Assembly (NCBI GenBank): GCA_963969595.1
Contig: OZ018408.1
Coordinates: 26,784,108 to 26,848,107, forward strand
DNA: 64,000 nt
Direction of reading: 5' to 3'
Source of the DNA: Neckera pumila
Taxonomy: Eukaryota > Streptophyta > Bryopsida > Hypnales > Neckeraceae
Part shown: positions 48,870 through 60,164 of the stretch, piece by piece
Position numbering within the stretch: position 1 is the first letter of the stretch
Layout: each line of letters starts with the position of its first letter
The notes under the pieces: generated by a model
What the model was told of the DNA's origin: nothing
The model's database searches: none
Seen by the model: the letters and a program-made list of their open reading frames with translations, nothing else
Position numbers and translations under genes: made by a program

Positions 48870-50560
48870 GCAACTTCAAGAGGGCAAATGAAGACAAATA
48901 GGATGGGACAATGTCCAGTAAAAGATTTTTTTTCTCAAAAGGTGACCGCTTGTAATAAGATGATTGCGTATAGGAAGAAAGCTCAAAGTCTTTGGAAGGA
49001 CATTTTTCTTGTCCAGAGGCGCGTGGAAATGAGGCAACCACGAGTGGTAGGACGATCGCTTGGGTAAAGCAGCCCATTGTGGTCAAATGACCCATGGGGT
49101 ACACATGATGATTCCATTGTAGTTTTTCAAACCACAATCAATATCTCACCTAACTTTAATGGAGTAATTAGTGACCTTATTATGAACATGCAGTAATTTC
49201 ACTGTAAGTCATTGTAGGAAGTGACTTTTTATGGCCATCCACATATAAAAAAAATCGCCTCTTTTAGAAGAGGTAGGTGAGCATTATGTATACACTTGCA
49301 ATTGGTTTTGGAGTAGTTTGCTGACTTCTTTGGGCTGAACACTTGAGAGATTCATAGCTAATTCATAATCTGTCTAAAAATTATGATTTCAATTGCCTTC
49401 ACAAATTCTCATACTTGTCTTCACATAGGAAAAAAATTGAAAAACTTCGGTGATGGGATGATGGCAGACTCCTAATTCTGACCACAATGGGTTGCTTGAC
49501 CTTAGTAGGCAACTATACATTAGTGAAAAGCTCAACTCTTTGGAAGGACCATTTTCTTGTCAAGGGGTGCGTGGGGATGAGGCGACCACGGGTGGTGGGG
49601 GCAATCACTTGCAGTAGGCAATTGCGCATTGGAGAAATGCTCAAAGTCTTTGGAAGGACATTGTTCTTGTCAAGGGGTGCGTGCGGATGAGGCGACCGCG
49701 GGTGGTGGGGCGACCGCTTGTAGTAGGCGATTGCGTATTGGAGAAATACTCAAAGTCTTTGGAAGGACATTTTTCTTGTCAAGGGGCGCGTGAGGATGAG
49801 GCGACCACGGGTGGTGGGGGCGATCACTTGCAGTAGGCAACTGCGCATTGGAAAAATGCTCAAAGTCTTTGGAAGGACATTGTTCTTGTCAAGGGGCGCG
49901 TGTGGATGAGGCGACCGCGGGTGGTGGGGCGACCTCTTGTAGTAGGCGACTGCGCATTGGACAAATGCTCAAAGTCTTTGGAAGGACATTTTTCTTGTTA
50001 AGAGGCGCGTGCTGATGAGGCGACCGTGGGTGGTGGGGCGATCGCTTGTAGTAGGCAACTGTGCATTGGAGAAATACTCAAAGTCTGTGGAAGGACAATT
50101 TTCTTGTCAAGGGGCACGTGCGGATGAGGCGACCTCGGGTGGTGGGGCGACCTCTTGTAGTAGGCGACCGCAAAGAGGAAAAAAGCTCAATATTGTTGGA
50201 AGGACATTTTTCTTGTCAAGGAATGCGTGCAGATGAGCTGACCTCGGGTGGTGGGGCGACTTCTTGTAGTAGGCGACCACGAAGACAAAAAAGGCTCAAT
50301 GTCTTTGGAAAGGCAATTGTGGGTGGTAGGGCGACCACTAGTGGACGACCGCGGATGTAAGAAATATCAAATTTTGGACCAAACAACTTCTATTTTAAAG
50401 AGCCACATGCGAGTAAGGGCGACCACGGTTAGAGCAATCCAACTTTTGGTTCAAAGAGGCGCATGCATGTAAGGGCGACCGCTGGTGCAACGACCCAATT
50501 TTTGTTTAGAAGAGGTGCATGCGAGTAAGGGCAACCGCGCATGGGACGACTGCGCGTGGG
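48870..50560. repeat. 109-bp GC-rich minisatellite
   Basis: Regular units have their anchor (CAAAGTCTTTGGAAGGACAT or variants) at 49533, 49642, 49751, 49861, 49970, 50079, 50188 and 50297, with spacings of 109-110 bp. Each carries TTTTTCTTGTCAAGGGGCGC, GATGAGGCGACCGCGGGTGG and TGGGGCGACC-CTTGTAGTAG. Diverged units continue left to about 48870 and right to about 50560. The period is not a multiple of three, so frames across it are not a protein repeat. Confidence 0.93.
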
Positions 50561-51719
50561 ACTAGTACAAGAAGATCAAAGGTCATAAAAGCAGAATCTT
50601 GCAATTATGTGAGGAAATGGTTTAATGAACGTTTGGTGGACTCCTTCAATAGAAATATACTTGTCAAGAATAGGTACATAGAGAGTTTTGTTTTTGGTTA
50701 GAAAATAGATAGCTAAAAATAGTGGTGGCTATGTTAAATAGGAAAAAAAATTAAATCTCATTCAAAAGATATTTTGTAACACTGTCTTTTGAATGGATAG
50801 TCACATACATGTTCCGGCAGCCTCAAGTGTTTAATCTTTTGAATGGATAGTTAGGGAATAATTATTGTACTTGTGGCATGTAGCCATCGGACAAAAACAA
50901 TTTCCAATTCCCTACATTGAAACACTCAGTCTCCAAATTTATTTTCTTCTTCCTCAATTCCTTTTTGCTGCGGCAAATCCTAAATTCATTAAAATTTCAA
51001 TTCTACAGAAAACAAAATAAGAATGATCTAATGAAAGACTACAATTTATTCTTCATAGTCTTGTCATCACTGCTTTGAACACCCTAACTTATTACTTCAA
51101 TCAAAGCACAATAAAATTGCAATGACTTTTGTTGTGCATTCAGACAAACATTGCACTTGTTGAATGTTTTCAAATTATTTGCACTACTAAGAATTCTGCA
51201 TAGTCAAAAATAGTGTTTGATGTAATATACAAGACGAATTTATAAATAAAAGGAGGTCATGGGAATGTAACTACCTACAAATCCCAAGTTGAAGTTGAAA
51301 AGTTCAAAAATCCGAAGAAGTGAAATGGTCGTCAAAGGTTGCACTCTTGCAAATCTCTATCAACAAGCTACTTCAAATCCCACTCCTTAAAAACTTAGGT
51401 TGCTCTCAAAGGTTGCTCTCTTGAAAAACTTAGGCGACTTCCCAACCCCTTGCTCGAACGCTTCAACTATCAACGGAGGTGGACAGCCCACCATCGGCAC
51501 ATCGACGGCCCTTGGTTTCCTAAATGATGCAGATCAATGGTAGGGAAGGAGGTATGGCCAGATCAATGGCAAGAAAGGGGGGGGCATTTTAACAATGGTG
51601 ACAGCATCTTTTCATGAGATAGTCTCCTTCAAGGAATACATGTGAGGAGGTTTGACCATGTGTAGCAATCAAAGAACTCAAGGAGTAATATAATGTAGGC
51701 AAAAAGCCATTATCCTTCA
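50561..51719. other. Spacer between minisatellite and satellite; no gene
   Basis: No recognisable gene. A direct repeat TCTTTTGAATGGATAGT occurs at about 50784 and 50835, and GTTGCTCTC-related repeats lie near 51340-51430. Confidence 0.45.
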
Positions 51720-54340
51720 AAAATAAAGCATTAAGATTTAAATAAGAAAGTTCTCACTCCTTTATATTTTTCAATTCATTTGACACTATCACATAAATTT
51801 TATAAAAATAAAATAGGAGATAGAAATTTTAAGTAAGAGCTTTTTTCTATATTCTTTGAAATTATCTAAGATCTTTCCTATTCATGATTCATTTGTCACT
51901 TTGAATGTACAAATAAAAAATAAAGGGTGGTGATTTAGGTATAAAAATTTTCTTTTAATGTTTTCAAATTTTTCTTTGTGCTACTCATCAAACTTTTCTA
52001 TCATGTTGATTTTAAAAGTAAAAAATACAAGGTGAAGATTTAAATAAGAATTTTTCCGGGTTTTTTGGGATTCTCAAGGATATATGTATCCACAATGATT
52101 TTAAAATAAAAAAATAAGTGTGAAGAGTGAAGTAGGTTAGTATCAATTTATTTTTTGTAATTTTCAGAGAATTATACTACTCATACACTACTTTTCACTT
52201 TTATTTTTAAAAATAATAATTCAAAAGTAGAGATTTAATTTCTATAAATTCTAAAAGAGCCCTTATACATTTGAATTATTTGTCACATTGATCTAAAAAT
52301 AAAATAAAAGATAGAGATTGTAGTATAACTTCACTATTTATTTTTTGCAATTCTCTTAGACTCTTTCTAATCATAAGTTATTTTTCATATTGAATTTTAA
52401 GTGAAAATTAAAGGGTGGAGACTTTAGGTGAGAACTTCCTTTTTATTTTTTTTGCAATTCTCAAAGAGTCCTTATACGTTTGAATTATTTGTCACATTGA
52501 TCTAAAAATAAAAATAAAAGATGGAGATTGAAGTAAAAAATTCACTATTTAGTTTTTGCAATTCTCTTAGATTCTTTCTAATCATGAATTATTTTTCATA
52601 TTGATTTTTAAGTGAAAACTAAAGGGTGGAGATTTAAGTAAGAACTTTTTTTTATTATTTTGCAATTTTCAAAGAGTCCTTACACGGTTGAATTATTTGT
52701 TACATTGATCTAAAAATAAAAATAAAAGGTGGAGATTGAAGTAAAACTTCACTTCATTTAATTTTGTTAAATAATGAGATATTTTCCATATTGAATTTTA
52801 AGTGAAAAGTAAAGGGTGGAGATTTAAGTAAAAACTTCCTTTTTATTATTTTGCAATTTTCAAAGAGTCCTCACACGGCTAAATTATTTGTCACAATGAT
52901 CTAAAATAAAACTAAAAGGTAGAAATTGAAGTAAGAATTTTCCTTTCTGATTTTTGCAATTTTCATAGAGTCTTTATAATGAATATTTGTCATGTTGGAA
53001 TTAAAAGTGAAAACTAAATTGTGGAGATTTAACTACTGAAGTAACAACTTCCTTGTTTATTTTTTACAATTCTTTTAGAGTCTTTATAATCATAAAGTGT
53101 TTGTTATTTTGATTATGTAAATAAAAGGTAAAGGTGGAGATTTAAATTCAAACTTTTTTTTTTTTTTTCATTGTTGTCAAAGAGTATTCCTAATTCCTAA
53201 TTACAAATCATTTAATTGTCATGTTGATTTAAAAAATTTTAACTTTACGGTGGAGATTTAAATATCAACTTACCTTGAAGTCTTGCACTTCTCAAAGAAT
53301 CATCCTACTCATGAATCATTTGTCAAATTGATCTAAAAATAAAAATTTAATGGTGGAAAATTAAGTAAGACCTTATTCATTTAGTATTTGCACATCTCAA
53401 AGAATCTTCCTAATCACAAGTAAAATGTTGCATTGATTTAAGAAATAAATTGCGGTTATATGAGAAAAAAGATATCTTTTTAATTTTGAACTATTTTCTA
53501 AGAGCCCTAAATCCCTCATAATCATCAATGATTTGTCATGTTGATAATTAAAATGTAAAATAAAGGGTGAGATTGAAGTAAAAACATTTTTATTTATTTC
53601 TCCAATTCTCTAAGACAGCTAATGATGACAATTTGTCATTTTGATTTATAATTAAAAAATAATGGATAGAAATTTTGAATAGGATCTCTTCTATTTATTT
53701 TTTGGAAAATATTAAAAAATCATTAAATTCATGTATTAGTTGTCATGTTGATTTAAAAGTAAAAATAAATGGTGTTGAATTACTTAAGAACTTATTCTTG
53801 TAGTTTTTGCAATTCTTAAAGAGTCCTTTCAATTTTGAATAATTTATCATATTGATTTTTAAAAAAGAAATAAAAAATGGAGCTTTAAGTAAAAAATTCT
53901 TTTCATTTTCAACAATTCTCAAAGTTCTTCTTAATAACAAATTATTTGTCACTTTGATTATTAGTTACATTGATTTCAAAATAAAAACAAATGGTAGCAA
54001 GTTAATTAAGAAAGTCTCTATTTACTTTTTGTAATTTGAAAAGAGTCTTTTTAATGTTGAATAATTTGTCATGTTGACTTTAAAAATAAAATAAAAGATA
54101 GAGATTTCAATAAGAACTTGAAAACTCCTCCATTTATTTTTTACAATATTCAATAAATGATTCTATTTATGTATTATTTGTCACGTTGATTTTTTAAAAT
54201 TTATATAGGAGAGATTAAAAAGAATATATCCAATTATGTTTGCAATTCACAAAATAGTATACTTTGATATTTCAAATAAAATTGAAGGATAAGGATTTAA
54301 GCAAATGTTTCCTTTAAATTATTTGCAATTTGCAAAGATT
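51720..54340 (+). repeat. About 104-bp AT-rich satellite array, forward orientation
   Basis: The anchor TTGCAATT or TTGCAATTTTC recurs at 52452, 52556, 52660, 52851 and 52954, mostly 103-104 bp apart. Each unit has CTCAAAGAGTCCTT, TGAATTATTTGTCA, TTGATTTAAAAATAAAAATA and GGGTGGAGATTTAAGTAAGA. About 25 units of varying decay fit the length. Confidence 0.88.
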
Positions 54341-54404
54341 CATCATAAACAAATAATAGTTAAACCTAATTTTTGCAATTTTTGCCTTTTCAAAAGCAAT
54401 TGGA

Positions 54405-54830
54405 TTTGAAGAAGATTGGATTTGAAAGAGATTGGATTTGAAAGAGATTGGATTTTTTCTCCTACAATTGTCCTTTCACCTGTACTTGTGCAGTCACACA
54501 CATGCACTTGCCCCTTCACTCGTGGTTGCCCACAAGCGTTCACCCCTTCATCCGTGGTCGCCTACAGTCACCCCTTCACCCGCGATCGCCTACAAACATT
54601 TGCCCCTTCACCCGCGGTCGCCACATGCACTTGCCCCTTCATCCACGGTCACCCTTTCACCCATCCGAGGTCGCCTTTTCACCCGCGGTCACCCCTTCAC
54701 CACCCGCAGTCGCCACCTTTGTACTCACCCTTCACCCGCGGTCGCCGTTTCATCCACCCGCATGCGCCTCCATCTACAGTTGCCCTAGCTTGACCTACAT
54801 GTGCCTCCACCTGCAGTCGCCCTGCTGACG
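54405..54830. repeat. GC-rich repeats related to the minisatellite, reverse orientation
   Basis: It opens with GATTGGATTTGAAAGA three times. About ten short units of CCCCTTCACCCGCGGTCGCC follow, which on the other strand reads GGCGACCGCGGGTGAAGGGG and resembles the minisatellite at 49-50 kb. The three long plus-strand frames over it are repeat artefacts. Confidence 0.85.
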
Positions 54831-55313
54831 TGGTTTTGGATTTCCACGTCAATTTTTAAAGCCTGCCATGTAGCCTAAATCGAGTTACCATGGGATAACA
54901 TATTTTATCCTTATGCGACGGGATGCAACGCCTGTTCAACACTTTGTCTTATACGACACGCGACATTAGACGTCCTATACAACATCAAACCTCTAGAACA
55001 TGTCAGACAAGACAACCCTGGTGAATAATGCCCAAATTTTTGAAAATTCATATTTCTTTATTGTAATTAGATTTTAGTCTTTGCTTTCCAAATTGTAACT
55101 AATTTTGCACATTTGAGCGTGATTGTATAATTATTTTATCAAAATCTAATTACATTAAGGAAATATTACAATTTTTTGTTTTCTTCACTTATTAAGAAAT
55201 TATTAAATAGAAGTAGGTTTAAGATTGAAGGAGAAACTAAACTATTAATAGCTCTAAGGTGGAATTGAAATACAAGAATCCCAATGGTGAGATTATTCTA
55301 ACATGCAAACTAG
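54831..55313. other. Spacer; no gene
   Basis: Contains GCTGACGTGG/CCACGTCA near 54828-54856 and a stretch (55190-55310) matching sequence just right of the TTAA element at 46.2 kb. Confidence 0.45.
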
Positions 55314-55602
55314 TAGATGACATTTGAGGGTTTTAGGAGATCATGGGTTCCTGGAGAATTTCCTACGTTTTCAAGCTACAAGAACGCAGTTGCAGTAGCT
55401 GGCTAACATGGTCAACACCGTGCCACGTCATTTTTGAAAATTATATATATATGTATATTGCTTAAAATTATATTTGAAACTTTTTTTCTTTTTTTTTTAG
55501 GAAAAAATAAATTCTGACAGCTCGTATCGCTGTTCACAAAATCAGTCTAGATTGGGAAATGGGCTGAAACAATCTTCTAATGACTTCAAATGTCATCTAA
55601 TG
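55314..55602. mobile_element. MITE with TAGATGACATTTGA ends
   Basis: Left TAGATGACATTTGAGGG; right TCAAATGTCATCTAATG, its inverse. The inside has GTGCCACGTCA and A/T runs, as in the CATTAGAG-ended family. No coding capacity. Confidence 0.65.
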
Positions 55603-56646
55603 TGAACCCTTTCTACCATTTTTTTTGAAAAATTATAAAAAGTGAATTAAAAAATAAATTATTTTTCAAAAAGATGTTTAGCGAATTATCTTAAACAAGA
55701 TTTTCTATAACTTTCTCATCACTTGTTCAAATAGAATGAACCAAAGCTTTAAATGTAGAAAAAAAATATAATCTTTGAGAAAAAAATTAAAAATTGAAAA
55801 AAATTCCTCTTTTGTGATTTTTTGGGGGTTGCCTTATGAGTTGCTTTTTAGACTTAAAGTAGCATAATTTTTGCTCCCAGGCACCGATTGGAGTATGAAT
55901 TATATTTTCAGAAAGCTAATCGGATTTCTTATCTTCCAAAAAGGTTTTAAAAATTATGTCAAAATTTGAGATCACACAAGCCTACCCAAAATCCCAAGAG
56001 TCCCCCGTAAAGACTTTGGGACTTTAGATATTAATCCTTTAGTGACCAACTGACCATTTTTTGGTCAAATTTTGGATTCTTTGTCTTTTACTGCCTTTAA
56101 CACAGGGTATTTGAAAAAACTCAAAGAATAACGCAAATAAAGCTTCAGCATGCACTCCAAACAAATCCAATCGTACAGTAACAAGGTAATTGTGCTTGTC
56201 CAAAGACAAAAGGGCTGACCTAAATCATACCTTCTAAGTCACATATATATTCAGCAACTCATATGATTCTATTTGAAATTGACGCCTAAGAACAATAGAA
56301 ATGTTGCCCATCAATTCCATGAATTGTGGAGGCATGTTTCAAAAGTTATGGGCAACAATGTATTATGCTGCTTCAGCTGAAGGCTATTACGATGCATTGC
56401 ATTTTGAAGATCACTCACAAGAAATCGCATAGTCAGATCATGTTCACTTTTTATTTTTGGCACGGATAAAGTCTACAACATCAATTCCTACGGTCTCATC
56501 TGGGATTACTTCTATAGAGAAGTGATGAAATTTTCCTTTTCTAATTTTGTATTCAAAAATTGCGCTCGCCCCCAAATCAACTACGGTCACTAAAAGATTA
56601 ATATCTTTCTATAAATTCTCAAATAAAACCATCAAAAAGAAATTTA
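55603..56646. other. Remnant of an inverted TTAA-element half and spacer
   Basis: 55680-56035 resembles the right half of the 45.3-46.2 kb element (ATAACTTTCTCATCACT, AAATCCCAAGAGTCCC, and a GGGACTTTAGATATTAA end). The remainder has no recognisable content. Confidence 0.5.
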
Positions 56647-56735
56647 CATTACAAAAAATTTCAGGCCTCAACAAGATTGTGAGTGCGTGATTTTCGGCAC
56701 CTGCGGGGTGCAATTACGAAAAATAATAATTAAAA

Positions 56736-56771
<36 letters not shown>

Positions 56772-56967
56772 TTCTTTTTTTTGAAAAAAAAATATTAAAA
56801 ATCTTTTCAATATGACGTGGCGCTGACATGGAGCTGACAGCGTTGACGTGGTCAAAATACTACCACATCACATTTCAAATTTTCAATTTTTTTTTTTTTT
56901 TTCTATAATATCACCACAGGGGGGCTAGGCTTAACGGCCTTATTGAGGCCTCAAATTTTTTGTAATG
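56647..56967. mobile_element. MITE, CATTACAAAAAATTT ends
   Basis: Left CATTACAAAAAATTTCAGGC and right GCCTCAAATTTTTTGTAATG are near-exact inverses over 25 bp. The inside has a (TAA)n microsatellite (56731-56772) and TGACGTGGC motifs. Confidence 0.85.
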
Positions 56968-57269
56968 TTCACCAAAATTGGAAATCTTGTTTTTTTGAAA
57001 CTGAAAATTTGGTATGCTTGAGGAGATTGTGTCAGATACAAATGTTGACTGACGGAAACAAGAGATGCCAATTACTACTACATTATGAGTAATGCCAAGA
57101 AAACTAAAGGGTCCAAATAAGAGGCATCAATCTTTTTTGTAGGCCACTATATTGTACAATGGGAGGATAAAAGTATCATCGCCCCCTTTTGATTCCACAC
57201 AAAGGCCTCCATTTTCAAACACTATTTTTTACAATTTTTACATAATTCTTAGATCATTGCATTTGTACT

Positions 57270-57539
57270 CATTACAGAAAATTTCAGCCTTCCAGAAGGC
57301 TGCTCCAAAGTGACAAACGAAGCTATTTCAAAGCTTAGTCTGTCACTTTGGAAAAGTGCCACAGCCTGCTCATCGAAACAATTTGATTTTGCGGTTTTTT
57401 ATTTTTTATTTTTTTATTAATAAATTTTAAAATCCACTGAAATTACAATTTTAGGTGGGCAAGAATAGGAAAAAAATGATTTCAGGGTACCTAGAGGGCT
57501 GCGGAGCAACCCATTGGAGGCCTAAAATTTTCTCTATTG
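57270..57539. mobile_element. MITE, CATTACAG ends, inserted in the left arm
   Basis: Left CATTACAGAAAATTTCAGCC; right end reads inverted as CAATAGAGAAAATTTTAGGC. The right arm of the large inverted repeat lacks it (GCATTCCTACTTAGTCTC is uninterrupted), which shows the empty site. Confidence 0.85.
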
Positions 57540-57835
57540 TTAATCTCAATCATGTATACCAAATTTCAACTTCACAAAAGCAAAACTCCATTTTTGGTGA
57601 ATTTTTAAAGTCCATTTGTATGGTTTTACATAATATTTTATTGAACACAATTCATAATGAACTTTTTAAATTTGATTGTTGGGATATGTAGGAAATATCC
57701 ATATGCACATCTTACCTTCAACAAGCATCTTCAGAAAGATTTTCACAGCTCCCTCTATAAAAAATTCAATGTTGAGGTCATAATGTCTTAATTTTGGAAA
57801 ATAGATATCTTTCTATTGTAATTAGATTTTGCTAT

Positions 57836-59100
57836 TTAACCCCTAAAAGCCTATTGTCCCTTTGGGGGACATATGGGATTTTGGGCAGGTACCTATAGGC
57901 TGAATTTTTGTTGTGATTTTCCAAAAAGAATTTCAAAGATAGAAAAATTGTTAAGCTTCGTGGGAGTATAATTTCTTTTTCAATTGGTGCCTAGGAAAAA
58001 AAATTATGCCCAAATAAGCTCAAAACAAGGGACGGGGGGCAGTAAAAAAAAAGTTTAATTTTAATTTCTTAAATTTTTTTTTTCTTATAGATTATATTTT
58101 TGTCTACTTGGAAAGCTTTTATTCATTTCATTTGGATTTTTTATGAGAAAGTTATGGACAATCTTGTTTTTTGGGCACTTAGAGAGTTAGAGCATCTTCT
58201 TGAAAAAAAACATTGTAGGATTCATTTCTAAATGCGATTTCTACAATTTTTCAAAAACAAAAGTACCACATAGCTTAGTTTTTTTTCTAGAAAAATCTCA
58301 CCATTGGAATTAGTGCTTTTTAATTCCATACAAAAGATATTAATATTTAGATTTTTCTTCTATCTCGTATCTACTTCTACTTAACAATTTTTTTAATAAT
58401 GAAAATCAAGTTTTTTTGGATTGTTTTTTTTCCCTAGACTCTCAACTCAATTCCCCACTATAAAGATTTAAAGCTCAAAACTTTGTAGTACAAAAAATTT
58501 AAGTTAAAAACATTCAAAGTCATAAAATCTAGTCCCGCAATGTCATTAGAGGAAATTTCATGCCTCCGGAGGGCTGCTCTACAACCCTTCAAGGTACTCT
58601 AAAATTTGGTTTTATTTTGCTGAAAAACTTGTTATTCCCCTATTTCTGCCCTGCTGAGACTGCAACAGCAATGGCACAGGAGCCAAAAATTTCAAATAAA
58701 AAAATAAAAAAACTAATCTTAAAAAAATTATTAAAAAATCAATAAAAAATAAAAAATAAAAAAATCGTGAAAGCTGACTGTTGCAAAAAGCAGTCAAGTT
58801 GGTGTGATAGACCAAGCTTTTAGTAGCTTGGTTTGTCACATTCTAGCAACCCTCTAGAGGGTTCAATTTTTCTCTAATGGCTGAAAAATTTGTTTTTTTC
58901 ACTTTAAATCGAAATATCTTGCAATCTACGTTGTCAAAAATTCTGAAATTTTTTCTGCACATTCTAATACTAGTTAGGTGTAAGATCCTACGATCAGATG
59001 TGTGAAAAAAAAAAAAAAAAAATTTTTTTACTCTTTGCTATAAAAATAACAATTTTGGGTGTTTTTTGGCAGAAAAAGGCCTTGGGCCTTTAGGGGTTAA
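57836..59100. mobile_element. TTAA / CCCCTAAA element, 1.27 kb
   Basis: Left TTAA then CCCCTAAAAGCCTATTGTCC; right GCCTTGGGCCTTTAGGGG then TTAA. The interior matches the 47336-48336 copy closely (GGACAATCTTG, CAATCTACG, AAGATCCTACGA), apart from one inserted MITE. Confidence 0.92.
58544..58879. mobile_element. MITE, CATTAGAGG ends, nested in the TTAA element
   Basis: Left CATTAGAGGAAATTTCATGC; right end reads inverted as CATTAGAGAAAAATTGAACC. The related TTAA element at 47-48 kb has the uninterrupted site (CCCACAATGTGCTGAAAAG). Confidence 0.87.
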
Positions 59101-59597
59101 CCATCACATTGTAACTAATTTTGTACATTTGAGCATGATGGTACAAATGCCTTGCCAAAATCTAATGACTATAAAAAAAGATCTACTTTCCAAAATTAGG
59201 ACATTGTCACCCCAATATTGAATTTTTTATAGAGAGAGTTGTGAAACTTTCTTGGAGATGCTTGTTGAAGGTAAGATGTGCATATGGATATTCCCTACAT
59301 ATCTTGGCAATCAAATCAAAAAAGTTCATCATGAATTTTTTTCAATAAAATATTATGTAAAACCATGAAAATGAAATTTAAAATATTCACCAAAATGAAG
59401 TTTTGCTTTTTTTGTAGTTGAAACTTGGTAAGTTATGCATGATTGAGACTAAGTAGGAATGCAATGATTCAAGAATTACGTAAAAATTATAAAAAAATAG
59501 TGTTTAAAAATGGAGGCACCGATTTGTGTGGGAACAAAAGGGGGCGACGATACTTTTGTCCCCCCATTGTACTGTACAATATACTAGTCCAGTACAT

Positions 59598-60164
59598 CGC
59601 TTTGATCGCTGCTTCAAAACAAGGACAAAATACTCGTGACTCAATCCGGCAACTGTCCGAGTCCAATTGCCCGAATGAGCTTGGTGCAACCGTTGACAAA
59701 AACACCGTTCGACGAATCGACGATGATACCTTGATCGCCACACCGCAAGTGGCATTGACTTTCAGATCATTGCTCCCGCGCATTCGGAGTAGCAACTGGT
59801 AGCCAAGTTGACTATTGGTGTCTCGTACGTTCGTAGGAAGTACAATGCTGTACTGATCGACGCAGAGGCAGGACAACACGGTGTCGTGACGCCTCCAGCA
59901 GATCTACAGCTGGAAAACAGCAATCCTCCAGACTTCGACCCCACCTTCGCTTCCACTTATTAAATAGCACCCCCACCTGGAACCAGAATCAGATCACGTT
60001 CACAATTCACAACTCCCTTGAAGCCCATTCGACTCTGCAATTAAGCAAGCAAGCAAGCTCAGCATTCACCTTCGGAGCTTCCATCTTCGACAGGTTCTTT
60101 GGGAAAGTGCCTGCAGTAGCTAGCTAGACTTTGCTGTTCGTCTTCCAAGATCGAAGTATTCGCC
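59598..60164 (+). promoter_or_regulatory. LRR gene upstream region with TATA-like box
   Basis: The composition becomes gene-like. TTATTAAATAG at 59957-59967 lies about 200 bp before the ATG and could be the TATA box. CAAGCAAGCAAGC at about 60045 would fall in the leader. Open frames here match nothing known. Confidence 0.4.

Larger units (their letters stand above)
57140..59597. repeat. Large inverted repeat (foldback) holding nested elements
   Basis: The left arm (57140-57835, interrupted by a MITE) and the right arm (59158-59597) are inverse copies. Matching landmarks are AAAAGTATCATCGCCCCCTT, GGTTTTACATAATATTTTAT, CATATGCACATCTTACCTTC and TTCAACAAGCATCT. The loop between them received the TTAA element at 57836-59100. 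It may be a foldback transposon or two inverted copies of a dispersed repeat. A single related piece is at 44570-44650. Confidence 0.85.

Noticed and set aside
49487..50701. Chain of open frames across the minisatellite
   Set aside because: The unit is 109 bp, not divisible by three, so the same DNA is read in shifting frames; not a protein repeat.
54416..54828. Three long overlapping plus-strand frames rich in Pro, Ser and His
   Set aside because: They arise from a GC-rich tandem repeat read in all three frames; no start context, splice pattern or family supports a protein.
59443..59879. Two opposing frames of about 120 codons before the LRR gene
   Set aside because: They overlap the arm of a repeated inverted repeat and match no family.
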